Assembly (NCBI GenBank): GCA_029204225.1
Contig: CM055111.1
Span: forward strand, 47,779,594-47,843,593
Source of the DNA: Diphasiastrum complanatum
Lineage: Eukaryota > Streptophyta > Lycopodiopsida > Lycopodiales > Lycopodiaceae
Direction of reading: 5' to 3'
Length of the DNA: 64,000 bases
Every line of letters starts with the position of its first letter. Within the stretch, counting starts at the first letter, position 1. Under the pieces are notes generated by a model. It did not search any database. It saw nothing but the letters and a program-made list of their open reading frames with translations, and had not been told where the DNA came from. This document shows, one piece after another, positions 45,393-56,686 of this stretch. The position numbers and the translations under genes were made by a program.

Positions 45393-46627
45393 CTATGCTC
45401 GCGTGACGGCTAACACAGGAGCATGGAGCTGTTGTCTTTTCGATGGCATCCCTGCTGGAACTGCTGGTTGTTGTATGGCAATGAAATTGAGAGGTGCACT
45501 GGTTCCAGGTCTCAATGGACAATTCTTGAAACAGTGTCCATAACCGCATTCTCGACAGAAGGATGTATATTGTCCCTTGTAGGGACATTCCGCAATTCTG
45601 TGTCCTTCGCCACATTCGTAGTAGCCGTAGTTTCTCCTGCCTTGACGCTGAGTTTGAGCTGCATAGGCTGCAACATATTCATTTATGGAAGGATCCATAA
45701 ATGGTTCATCTGGTCCGTACCATTGTTGCTGCTTAGGTTGAGGTGGTACTTGCATCTCTAGTTCCGCTGCTGTTAGGTTTACATGGGCCACTTGTTGATT
45801 GGCTGGCCCTGGTGGTGCAGGTAAGGCCATATGCTATTGTTGATTCGGTGCGCCATACCTCGGTGTCGCAGTTGGTGCCTCTTGATGATATGGATAAGAA
45901 GTCTAATAAGGACTTCTATTTTGTTGAACAATCCGAGGGTTAAACGGGCAAAATCTCGTATTGTGCGATGTTGCATTACACAAATGGCAAAATTTATGTG
46001 TTAGTATCAGATTTTGCTTTAGGACTGGACACTCGTTCGTTGTATGGTTTTACGTGCATACTGAACACCATACATTCTCCCGTCGTGGATACTGTAGCTG
46101 GGGTTTCAGTTCTCTTCTGATGCTTCGTGGTAGTCTGGCTAGGAACCACATGATCACTACATGATCGGGAGTTAGGGCTACACTACACTCAGATCGTAGA
46201 TGTTTGACCCATTCAATATAGTCCGTGACCCTTTCTCGTTTTCCCATCTTGACTTTACTCAGCAAGAGAAACAGGTCTTCAAGGAACTTTCTTGGTATAA
46301 AGAGCGTAATGAGAGCCGCCTTAACCGCTTCCCAGGTGGATTTTTCTTCCTCTAACAGGTTGAAAAACCAATCTTGAGCCACTACCAATAAGGACATGGG
46401 AAACAACATCAACTATTCCGCAGGTGTCCGTTCGCCGTAGATTTTACAAGCTTGCTCATAGATCTGGATCTGATGATCCGTCGTATTTTGGTATTTCCAT
46501 CCGTGGTGCTCTCCGGACTGCTTGCAAGGGAGCGACAGGTACGGGTTGGCCCATTGGTTCCATTGGTGCTGGTTCTGGTTCTGCCTCTTGTTGTGCAACT
46601 GCTAATCTAGGAAGGTGTGATGCTTGA
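45393..46627 (-). pseudogene. Gy1 Gag
   Basis: 46412-46050 encodes a Retrotrans_gag-type domain (MSLLVVAQDWFFNLLEEEKS, KVKMGKRERVTDYIEWVKHL, LARLPRSIRRELKPQL). 45830-45393 is a Pro/Gln-rich segment, DPSINEYVAAYAAQTQRQGR, then two knuckle-like motifs: YECGEGHRIAEC and CRECGYGHCFKNC. The second has C-x2-C-x3-H-x4-C spacing, one residue short of the usual x4, and the first lacks its first Cys. Frames are broken between the parts. Confidence 0.8.
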
Positions 46628-46932
46628 TTTTCTAATCTCCGTGCTATTGATCATCCCGATCTCAGATTCATCCGATGGTGGATTCCAAAGTAGTTGGATC
46701 TTGCTTGTACAGTGGGATGCAGTCTGGATCTTAAGGATCTGATAAATCTGATCAGTCTGAAGTGAAATTTAGGCCTTTTATGGTGGTTTTTCCTTGATAA
46801 CTTCTTACTCCTTGCACTGATTGACCTGCGATTTTGACAGTAGCTGGATCTGGTGCAGATCTTTTCACTGATCTAGTATGCGAGGGTTGGTCATGCGAGG
46901 GTACTTTAGTTGTTTTTGCACATAAAAAACTT
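46628..46932 (-). other. Gy1 leader, proximal part
   Basis: Non-coding leader between gag and the nested copia, with two TGCGAGGGT words near 46878 and 46893. It ends with GATAT (46933-46937), the target duplication. Confidence 0.7.
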
Positions 46933-46937
46933 GATAT

Positions 46938-47674
46938 TGTTGAATTTTACACGTGTGGATTGTCCACTACATGTACTTGTGATCTCCTAAGGTGTGTAGA
47001 TGCACCAAGATCAAGACTAGATTGAGATTCAAGATATATCATTGATTCTATGGCAGAAACGCACTACTACATGCATTCAATCACTTCCAACTCTCACTCA
47101 CACGTGTGGGAAGTATTCAAAAAATAATCTAAGTATAAACAAGCTGTTCTCCTTGGGTAGAGAGAGAAAAAGCATCATGAGCTCTAGGGTAGAGAGAGAA
47201 AGCTAGAAATCCAATAACTCACAAAATTCATGAAATCACCAAATCAAGTATATCCAAAATGAGGAGTACAATGATACTAGTAGATCCACGAGCTACCACT
47301 ATGCTTAACTATGATCGGACCATACTTTGTCACCTCTTGATCCTATTGGACCAATGATCCATTCACCTCTTAATTCTATTGGACTATATTCAAGCACACC
47401 TCAATTTCCTATTGGACCTCACAAGGTTCCACCTCTAAATCCTATTGGACTTCTTGGAATTCATCAAACAAAAGCTTTACACTTGTCTACACTCTAATTG
47501 GCACGTGTTTAGCCTCTTACTCTATTTTGGCTCAATAGTGGCATTACAAGTGAAAATGCATAATTTGCCATCTATGCCAAATTTGTTCCTATCAACATCC
47601 TACACCTAGATGCTTGATGTAAAAAACATAAGACCCCTATATCTAACATAGATAATCTTTTTCAATTCTTCACA
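46938..47674 (-). repeat. Copia I-b 3' LTR
   Basis: 737 bp. The polypurine tract AGGAGGAG (minus strand, 47675-47682) adjoins it. Confidence 0.94.
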
Positions 47675-47692
47675 CTCCTCCTAAAAAATTAT

Positions 47693-49662
47693 CTATGAAA
47701 ATTTGAGCATCGATCTTGATATAACTCCAAGATTAGATCTATGCTTGATGAAAGCACTTCTGCTCAAAGGCTTGGTGAGTAGATCGGCAATACAAGAGGA
47801 CGAGCTGACATGCTCCAAATAGATTTCTCCTCCAATAAGCTTTTCTCTCACAAAATGGTGTGCCACTTCTATGTGCTTGCTTCTTGCATGAAATATGGGA
47901 TTATTGGCAAGAGCTTGCGCCGAGATGTTATCACACTTGATCCAATGATCATCCTCCTTGATGCACTTTCGCTCCATTAATAACCTCTTGATCCAAAGCA
48001 CTTCTTTGGTAGTTGTAGTGAGTGCTTTGTACTCGGCCTCACATGAAGAGAGAGATATAGTATCTTGCTTTTGGAAAGCCAAGATATTAGATTGCCTCCA
48101 AGAAAGATAGTGTATGCACTAATAGACTTTCGATCCATCTTGTCACTTGCAAAGTCCGAATCCGAGTAGCCAATAATGGATAGATCTTCACTTTTATAGA
48201 GTAGACCGTAATCACAAGATGAAGATACATATCTTAGAATCCTCTTGGCCATCTTCCAATGATGGATCTTAGGATCTTGCATAAATTGACTCAATTTGTG
48301 CACACAAAAACTAAGATTGGGCCTAGTAATGGTAAGCCAAATCAAGGAGCCTACAAGACTCCTAAAAAGTGTGATGTACTCAAAGGATCTTTCATCACCT
48401 TTATTAGGATCTTTTACAATTTGCTCCATTGGAGTATCTATGCTCTTAGAATTTTCCATATGGAATTCTTTCAACATAGAGTGAGCATATCTAGATTGGC
48501 ATATAAAGACATGATTTTCATAAAAATTAATTTCTAGGCCTAGGATGTAATGCATCTCTCCTAGATCTTGCATTTTAAACTCACATCCAAGTGCTAGCTT
48601 GGTTTCATCAACTAGCTTGATACAACTTCCACAAAGAATAATGTCATCAACATAAATTAGAAGAATGACAATATTGCTATCAACAAACTTTAGATACATG
48701 GAAGGATCATAGTCACTAAGAGTAAATCCTAGTGAGATAAGAAAAGAATTAAGTCTTGAATACCATGATCTTGGTGCTTGCTTGAGTCCATAAAGACTTT
48801 TAAAGAGAAAACACACTTTGGACTCATCCTTGATGAATCCTTGAGGTTGTTCCATATAAATCTCCTCCTCAAGATAACCATTTAGAAAAGCATTGGATAC
48901 ATCTAATTGGAACGCCTTCCACTTGAAAAAACAAGCAAGAGAAATAAGAATTCTTATTGTCACCATCTTTGCAATGGGTGCAAAGGTCTCCTCATAATCA
49001 AGACCATGGATTTGAGCAAATCCTTTGGCACATAATCTTGCTTTTCTATAGGCCTTCTTGGTGGATGAGTATCCAACCATGATCCCTTTGCATGCACTAT
49101 GATCTTCTTTCTTCCTTGTTTCCAAGGGAATATGGACAAAGCATAAGCATCCAAAAACTCTAAGGTGATCAACCTTAGGCTTCTTCAAAAATAAGATTTC
49201 ATATGGTGACTTTCCTCCAAGAGCTATATGTGGGAGCCTATTGCAAAGATAATTTGCAAATTTAATGGCTTCTCCCCAAAAATATTTGGGCAAAGATGCC
49301 TCAATTCTCATAGATTTTGCACATTCACATAGAGATCTATTCTTTCTCTCGGCCACTCCATTTTGAGATGGAGAGTGGGCACAAGAAAACTCTCTTTTAA
49401 TGCCTTCAACCTCACAAAAATCTTGAAATTTATTGGAGATATATTCATCACCTCCATCACTTCTAAGAGCTTTAATCTTAAATGAGAATTGCTTCTCTAC
49501 ATAAGCTTTGAAAATAATGAAATGATCAAACACCATAGATTTAGAAGCAAGAAGATATATCCAAGTGAATCTTGTGTAATCATCAATGAAAGTAACAAAA
49601 CAAGTGGCTCCTCCCTTGCTTGTAGTTGATGAGAAATGCACATCCGAGTGGATTAACTCCAA
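47693..49662 (-). pseudogene. Copia I-b integrase, RT and RNase H
   Basis: 49662-47977 is a 561-codon frame: integrase core (LIHSDVHFSS, LRSDGGDEYISN, QNGVAERKNRS) running directly from GYSSTKKAYR into KARLCAKGFAQ. The usual integrase-RT linker and RT N-terminus, about 161 residues in copia I-a, are missing in frame. RT then continues complete: QLDVSNAFLNGYLEEEIYME, SLYGLKQAPRSWY and LIYVDDIILCGS. RNase H has GYSDSDFASDKMDRKSISAY. A frameshift near 48080 passes the end to 48082-47693, which has LSSCEAEYKAL and ADLLTKPLSRSAFIKHRS. Confidence 0.92.
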
Positions 49663-49701
49663 AGGATGCTTGCTTTTGATAGAAGATCTTGTAAATGGCT
49701 T

Positions 49702-50228
49702 TTAGTGAGATTTAGCAATAGCACAAGCCTCACAAGGCTTGATCTTTTTGGAGAGTGACTTTGGCAAGCCAATAGCTTTGGCTTCTTTGATCATAGAGAG
49801 CATGGATTTGTAGTTGGGATGTCCCAACCTCCTATGCCATAATTCCTCCATGGAGAGCTTGTTCACAAGAGCAACATTACAAGCATTCACATACTCATTT
49901 GGATCTAGTTTATAGATGCCACCAAATCTAGATCCTAATGCAAGTATCTCATCATTCTTCTTGATAGTGCAAGTATCAACATTGAATTTTACATCAAGGC
50001 CATTATCAAGCAATTGGCCAACACTAATAAGATTCTTGGTAAGCTTAGGTACATAAAAAAAACTTTAGAGAGAGAAAGAACTTTAGAGGATGCAAGCTTC
50101 AAGGGAATGCTCCCTATGCCTTCAATAGGACATTCAAAATTATTTGCAGTGTATATTGATTTCTTGACTCCATCATAAGGTGCAATAGAAGAGAAAGAGT
50201 CCTTGGAGCTACACAATAAATATACCAT
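49702..50228 (-). pseudogene. Copia I-b protease and pre-integrase, broken
   Basis: Two overlapping frames: SSIAPYDGVKKSIYTANNFE (50228-49989) and VNACNVALVNKLSMEELWHR..CEACAIAKSH (50013-49702). A small deletion near 50220 removes the D-S-G protease active site present in copia I-a. A TAA follows AKSH where copia I-a has AAA, just before the integrase frame. Confidence 0.85.
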
Positions 50229-51229
50229 AGGCCGTCCTTCTTGGAAGGAGTAGATGAGAAACTAGAGACCATAAGAGATCCCTCTCCATCACTTGCAATA
50301 GTATCTTCCTTCTCATTAGTAATGTTGGCTTGCTTGAGTTGATTCTTCTTCATGAAGCAATTGGTGGCATAATGACCTTTCTTGCCACAATAAAAGCACT
50401 TGATCTTCTTCTTCTTGAGCTTGGATGATGAAGCATTAGAGGAATCATCTTCCTCCTCATCTTTGTCTTTGGATTTGACTTTGTCCTTGCTTGAGGATTG
50501 TTGATGTTGGTTCTTGCTCCTCCCTTTGTGCTTATCCTTGGCAAAGAGAGCTTTGCCATCATTATGAGTGAGAGAAAGCTTGTCCATCCTCAAGAGCTTG
50601 TACTCTTGTCTTGATTCTTCCAAAATTAGCACGCTTTGGAGAGCCTCCAAACTTGGTAGATCCTCCTTAATGGCATAGGATTGGACAAGGTTATCAAATT
50701 CACTTCTCAAGCCATTGAGAATGACTTGAACTAGCTCATTCTGATTGATGGAATCACCAATACAAGCAAGTTCTCTATGAATATCTTTTACTCTCAAAAC
50801 ATAACTAGATGCACTCTCATCACTCTTTTGGCTACTTTGAAAGATTTGATTCCTAAGAGTGAGAAGCCTAGAGGTATTCTTAGCCTCATAGATAGTCTTG
50901 AGACAATCCCAAGCTTCTTTGGCTGTTGTACAAGTACCTATCTCTCTCAATATCTCATTAGAGACATTCATCTTAATGTAGTGGAGAGCCATACTAGCTC
51001 TCTTTTTGTATTTTTGAACCTCTTGAAGAACTTGTGGTTCTTCTTCAAGGCCAAGAACTATGTCCATCACATCTTGAAGGATCAAGATGGACTCCATCCT
51101 CATTTTCCAAATTGAATAGTTTGAAGTGGACAATCTTTCACTTGATTCCAACAAGGATGAACCAATTGAAGACATTTGAAGTGAAGAAAACTCAAATGAT
51201 GAACAATAAATGTTGCTACACACTCTCAA
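50114..51229 (-). CDS. Copia I-b Gag
   Basis: 371-codon frame nearly identical to copia I-a Gag: MSSIGSSLLESSERLSTSNY (likely true start), YSIWKMRMESIL, RNQIFQSSQKSDESASSYVL and CCHC knuckle CFYCGKKGHYATNC. It ends abnormally after LWYI because of the small deletion at the protease. Gag itself appears intact. Confidence 0.9.
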   Translation of the reverse strand: MRVCSNIYCSSFEFSSLQMSSIGSSLLESSERLSTSNYSIWKMRMESILILQDVMDIVLGLEEEPQVLQEVQKYKKRASMALHYIKMNVSNEILREIGTCTTAKEAWDCLKTIYEAKNTSRLLTLRNQIFQSSQKSDESASSYVLRVKDIHRELACIGDSINQNELVQVILNGLRSEFDNLVQSYAIKEDLPSLEALQSVLILEESRQEYKLLRMDKLSLTHNDGKALFAKDKHKGRSKNQHQQSSSKDKVKSKDKDEEEDDSSNASSSKLKKKKIKCFYCGKKGHYATNCFMKKNQLKQANITNEKEDTIASDGEGSLMVSSFSSTPSKKDGLWYIYCVAPRTLSLLLHLMMESRNQYTLQIILNVLLKA

Positions 51230-51920
51230 TAGGATCCAATAAGAGAGTACTATCTCCTCCTATGAAAGATCTTGCAACTATTTGTGAATTGATTCTCACT
51301 AGCTACACAAATCTCTCTAAAACAAGATCTATTTCACATCAAATGATGGAGTATAGGAAAAGTTAGGATCAAACCCTCTTAGCACGTGTGAAGTACTCTA
51401 AGAAACTAAATTTGACTCAAGTACAATGATATTGCATGAAACAAAATGGCTAAGATCTCAAAACAGTGCCTAGATCACATATAGATGAGATTGGCAAACA
51501 TACAACTGTGATTTTGGATCAACCAAGCAATCTCTTGACCAAACCAAATGTGTCCACCCAGGTCTAGGTGCCCTACCTAACCCTCTTCAAAAGCTTATAA
51601 CTTCTGATTGGCTCAACCAAATGGAATGAAACTGATTGCATCAAAAACTAGACAAAAAATAGCTTCAAAACAAGCTATCAAGCAAGATAAATGGATCAAG
51701 CATGAGAGAGAACTTCCAAACTGAAATTGGATGTTCCTCACACGTGTCTGAGCACCTGATTCTGTATAGTACCATGTCAAACCCAATCAATGTCCTTTTG
51801 ATCTCTTTTGATCCAAGATTGAACAAGATAGCTAAGAAAATGGGCCTTGACAACTTCTAGCTCAAGATTGATGAAAATTTTTTCACTTAGATGGATCAAA
51901 ATGCATGGTAACCTTAGGTA

Positions 51921-51933
51921 GGCTCTGATACCA
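51921..51933 (-). promoter_or_regulatory. Primer-binding site, copia I-b
   Basis: TGGTATCAGAGCC on the minus strand, abutting the 5' LTR. Confidence 0.95.
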
Positions 51934-52662
51934 TGTTGAATTTCACACGTGTGGATTGTCCACTACATGTACTTGTGATCTCCTAAGGTGTGTAGATGCA
52001 CCAAGATCAAGACTAGATTGAGATTCAAGATCTATCTATGGCAAAAACACACTACTACATGCATTCAATCACTTCCAACTCTCACGCACACGTGTGGGAA
52101 GTATTCAAAAAATAATCTAAGTAAAAACAAGCTGCTCTCCTCGGGTAGAGAGAGGAAAAACATCATGAGCTCTCGGGTAGAGAGAGAAAGCTAGAAATCC
52201 AATAACTCACAAAATCCATGAAATCACCAAATCAATTAGATCCAAAATGAGGAGTACAATGATACTAGTAGATCCACGAGCTACCACTATGCTTAACTAT
52301 GATTGGACCATACTTTGTCACCTCTTGATCCTATTGGACCATTGATCCATGCACCTCTTAATTCTATTGGAGTATATTCAAGCACACCTCAATTTCCTAT
52401 TGGACCTCACAAGGTTCCACCTCTAAATCCTATTGGACCTCTTGGAATTCATCAAACAAAAGCTTTACACTTGTCTACACTCTAATTGGCACGTGTTTAC
52501 CCTCTTACTCTATTTTGGCTCAATAGTGACATTACAAGTGGAAATGCATAATTTGCCATCTATGCCAAATTTATTCCTATCAACATCCTACACCTAGATG
52601 TTTGATGTAAAATACATAAGACCCCTATATCTAACATAGATAAGTTTTTTCAATTCTTCACA
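51934..52662 (-). repeat. Copia I-b 5' LTR
   Basis: 729 bp, with the same CCAAT array and CACACGTGTG palindromes as the other copia I LTRs. Confidence 0.94.
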
Positions 52663-52667
52663 GATAT

Positions 52668-53684
52668 CGCTCAGATCTTTGGGAAATAACTCTCTCAAGG
52701 ATCACAGTAGCTGATCTGGGTCAGATCTCACTATGGAAATCTCTACGTGAGTTAACTCTCATATTTAAGTGGAAATTTTAGTGTATGCGAGGGTTCAGAA
52801 CCACTATTTTGGCTTGATCTTCACCAAATCTCAATACTAACTCTCGCAGACTTCATTGCTGATGGAAATTAACATTCTGAATTGATTAACAGGGTCTGCG
52901 AGAGTTCTTACTGGAAGAATTTGCTGGATCTTTATTTTTTAGTGATTTTTTAGCACTTAAACCCAATTTTCTACTCACTATAATCAAACTAACTCTCTCA
53001 AGCTTTTTTGTGTCCCTGTCTCACTGAGATGGAACTTCAAAATCTTCTACAAGAGTTCTTGCCCACTGGAACTGAAAATTTTGATATCTGCGAGGGTTTT
53101 CTAGTACTTTTCCATCTTTTTTTTCACTGAGAACTCTCGCACAAGCACATAGACATCAAACTAACTCTCACAAGCTTTTCTGTATCCCGGTGTCACTGAT
53201 ATAGAACTTCAAAAGGCACTGCGAGGGATCTGGTGAAGATTTGAATTTTTTTGGATTTTTTTTAAGGGTTTTTTGAGTTTTTTATGATTTTTCTCTGATT
53301 TTTGCAATCTACTTGGAACTAACTCTCGCAGGCTTCTATGCAGGTCTGGGACAGTACCCTGGAGCTGCTGCCAATCATGCAAGAATTAATTCTCACTGGT
53401 TTTGGAGATATTGAAATCTGATGAGATTTTAGGCTTTTTTTCCCTCCAAAATGCAGATTGGTGTGTTTTTTTTGGGTTTTTTTGGCTGGTTGGTTTAAGT
53501 TTCAAGCCCTTAGAGGCTGTTCAGGGCCTCCTCTACCCTCTCACACCTCCTCCGCTAGTTGTGAACAGTCCAAACACAAAAAAAATATAGAAAACTAACT
53601 CTAAACTCCCAAAAATCTACCTAAAACTACTCTAAAAAGCAAGAAAATAGCTAAAATGCAACTACACTAGTTAGTCGAAACCTA
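52668..53684 (-). other. Gy1 leader, distal part
   Basis: About 1 kb between the primer site and the nested copia. It is rich in GCGAGRGTT-type words in both orientations (CTGCGAGGGTTTT, AACTCTCGCAG, GTCTGCGAGAGTT), with no gene recognised. Confidence 0.7.
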
Positions 53685-53702
53685 TCCCCGGCAACGGCGC
53701 CA
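53685..53702 (-). promoter_or_regulatory. Gy1 primer-binding site (Asp tRNA)
   Basis: On the minus strand TGGCGCCGTTGCCGGGGA, one base after the 5' LTR. It is complementary to the 3' end of plant tRNA-Asp as I know it, a primer used by Athila-type gypsy elements. Confidence 0.88.
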
Positions 53703-53703
53703 C

Positions 53704-54520
53704 TGTAAGGTCTTCGATTGGACGTTGTAATAGCCCTCCCGCCTGTCAACAAGGGTTAGTTCATTGGATAAGCACCTAACTATGCATAAATGCTACTTTT
53801 AGTTAGTTTTCTACTTTTTGTCTAATTCTACCTCCCCTAACACTACTCACACTAACTCTACTCCCCAAACTAACTTCGTCATGATTATTGGTGAAGAAAA
53901 AGGGTAGAATAGAAGAGGAAGAAGAAGGAGAAGAGAGAAAGAGAGAGAGATGAGATGGAGGTTAGCTCAAAAGCTCAATTTCTTTGCTTATGGAAAAACC
54001 TTAACTAGCATATACAAAAAGCATGGGAAATGGAAATAACAAGCAAACCACAATAATAGCATAAGCAAGAGTGATTAGCAAATGAGGATGCTTGAGCTCC
54101 CAAAATGATAGAGTCTCCTCCTCTCTATTAAGCATGAAAATAGAGTACAAATGGTGTCTTTTTATAAAATGGGGAAGGCCCTTGCCCCAAAATCCTATTG
54201 GCTAATATTTACATTGATCCTATCCATTCATCTTGGACCCAACTTGATCCAAGGGTCCACAGAAAGTACATTGAAATTCACAAGATTCATGTGAGTTCCA
54301 ATTTGGACCCAACTCTAAAAAAGTAATCTCTAAGTTTAAAATTGACCTTGGGCCTCAAGTTTTATTTTACTTACAAAGGTCCCAAGCCTATTATTTTAAT
54401 TACAACTTAGCTTGCGTGCTCATTGGGCCATGGGCGTATACGCGTAGGATGCCATGCCCTCGCAACACATTTTATTGGTCGATTTTATTTATTTACAGTT
54501 CGTCGGGAATACCCCCAAAA
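53704..54520 (-). repeat. Gy1 5' LTR
   Basis: 817 bp. The last plus-strand bases read CCCCAAAA instead of CCCCAACA. It is followed by the GCTAT target duplication at 54521-54525. Confidence 0.92.
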
Positions 54521-54525
54521 GCTAT

Positions 54526-54989
54526 GGATTTTTACAGCTTTAAAAACCATTTTCTACAAGGAGAGAACAATCATTTTCAGACTGTAAACTCTAGCTTCAA
54601 GAAAGAGAATGATTGCTTGAGCTTTGCTCAGACTTTTCTTGAGCTTCTTCTTGTAGTTGCACACCTCCCTCAGGTCGCCCTACTATTGGAAATCTGATGC
54701 TTCAATCCGTTTGTCAAACGGTGTCCGATTGAATGCACACTAACTGCAAATGCCAACTAGCCTTCCATCGGAATTTTAAAATTTTGTTTTGCTAAGGTTC
54801 TGATTCAGCCGACAACTCTTGTCTTCGAATCCTCACACAGTCTCAAGCTCAACAAGCTTTTATGTGCTAGACACTGTGCACCAGTGCTTCTCTTTCCGTC
54901 TTTAACCCGTCGTAAACCCCGAACTCTCAGAAGACTATTCTCCCGAAGCTCTCTTCAACGCAACGTTGTACTGTGTACACTCCCTGTAC
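54526..54989 (-). other. Copia III leader, distal part
   Basis: Non-coding sequence between the copia III primer site and the gypsy insertion point. Confidence 0.6.
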
Positions 54990-55002
54990 GACTCTTATAC
55001 CA
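54990..55002 (-). promoter_or_regulatory. Primer-binding site, copia III
   Basis: TGGTATAAGAGTC on the minus strand, two changes from the initiator-Met site, directly abutting the LTR end. Confidence 0.8.
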
Positions 55003-55276
55003 ACTTAGAATTTGCTTCAAACAGGAACACAGATCATGCTACACAATAACAGAGACAGAAAACACTCTCCACACCAAGCTCTCTTAACAACTGTATTTCT
55101 CAAAATGAAATTACACTGTACATAAAATTCTTAACTCAGGTTATCCATGCATGACCGAGGTTGCCGTTGGCGGGACGCGTGTCCCGTCAACTCGCCTCGT
55201 GGCAAGGCCAACTGATCCTTATCGACTGATAGGACCCACAATATAGTAGCATAGTGATTCTACTTTAATTCTAACT
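55003..55276 (-). repeat. Copia III 5' LTR
   Basis: 274 bp, matching 31968-32242, followed by the CATTG duplication (55277-55281). Confidence 0.85.
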
Positions 55277-55281
55277 CATTG

Positions 55282-56686
55282 TCATGTTAAATAATATCTA
55301 CTTTCAAGGTAAGCGTTTATTGTATTTTTGTGGACACATCTGAGAACCAAATTTTGAGTAAAAACATTATTTAAGAATATTTTTTTCAGCTTCTAAACAT
55401 AGCAGGCGGGTGTGCTTAGTAAATCAGCTAGAATTGTTTTTTGGCAACCTTCAAAGATAGCATGTGGGGGTGCTAAATGAAACAAAACTTTTTTTTGCGG
55501 CGGAATAAGATTTGAAGTAATAGCATAAAAAAGCTAGCACACCATGTGCTATCCTTTTGATGAGTCATGGCAAAAAAGAAACTCGCAAACTCGCAAAAAG
55601 TTTACTCTCAAAATGCCAAGGCCCACTAGAATCATTGCCATTTAGACTTTCAAAGTTCAATGCCACGACTAGAATCATAGACTTCTATAGAAGAGACTCT
55701 TACCATGAATATGATGATAGTCAAGAATAACAACTCAAGATTTTTAGTATCATAGAGAGATGTGATGAGTGGATTTCAAAAAGTTGGTCCATTAAAAAAA
55801 ATTATACGGAATTTATTTGTTTTAGTTTGTTGATGGTTTGCTTGTAGTTTCCATTTCAATTAGGCTATGCATCATATTCGGTTGGACGTCTTTCATTGGA
55901 GGGGAAGTTACCAAACTTCAATTGGCTTGATTGCACCATTATTTATAATCTACACATTCATAACTTTTTATCATAGTGAAAATCTCAATAAGTTGTTCAA
56001 TAGTCATCTTTTGGGCATAAAACTAAGAAGTTCTTAACACAAAACTAAGAAGTTTTGGGCAATAAATATGCATGTTTTTGCTACACTGTTGACAAATAAA
56101 ATCGAGTCATGTAAAATATGGTGGTTGTTGGAAAGCGATGTTGTCAATCTATACTTGGCATAAAGAAGATTAAGATTTACTTTGTCAATTTATGTAGTAC
56201 ATTTGGACAAGATGATATAAAAAGTGCTAAAGAAAATGAGTTTGTGAAGGAAACTCATTATGAAAAAAAAAAATAGGTACGTAAAATGGACCGTTAACTC
56301 TAAGTGATCTTTGTGATCTAAATGAGGGTTCATAAAAAAAAAATTTTAAATTTTTAATGAACCTTGAATTGGATCATTAAGCAGGGGAAGGCCTAAGCCC
56401 CTCAGCCTTCCGTGCAGGTCGGGCCTGGCCTCGGGCTCCCTTCCTCAGGCAAGGGCAATGGCCCTCCCAGCAAAGAGCGCTCCGTCGCGCCCCCCCCCCC
56501 CAAAAAAAAGAAAAAGGAGTTTAGCAGGAATCTCCATTTTCTGCATAATTACACATTCTCTCTCTCGGTTTTTCTTCAATTCATCGATGTTTTTTCCTTT
56601 TCTTTGATCACGATTTTCTGCCAATACACTCCAATCCCTTTCGTTCCATCATCATTCATCCCTATAGTAATTTCTCACCAACTATC
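55282..56686. other. Non-coding region upstream of the receptor-kinase pseudogene
   Basis: 55620-55725 matches, inverted, 31800-31870. 56380-56520 is a GC-rich block ending in C and A runs, resembling a retroposed fragment. The segment 56520-56680 is pyrimidine-rich and probably leader of the kinase gene. Confidence 0.5.

Larger units (their letters stand above)
46938..52662 (-). mobile_element. Copia I-b, nested inside Gy1 leader
   Basis: 5725-bp minus-strand member of the same family as 4544-10327. GATAT target duplications lie at 46933-46937 and 52663-52667. It retains the RT core that copia I-a lacks, but has lost about 161 residues between integrase and RT and the protease active site. 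Confidence 0.96.
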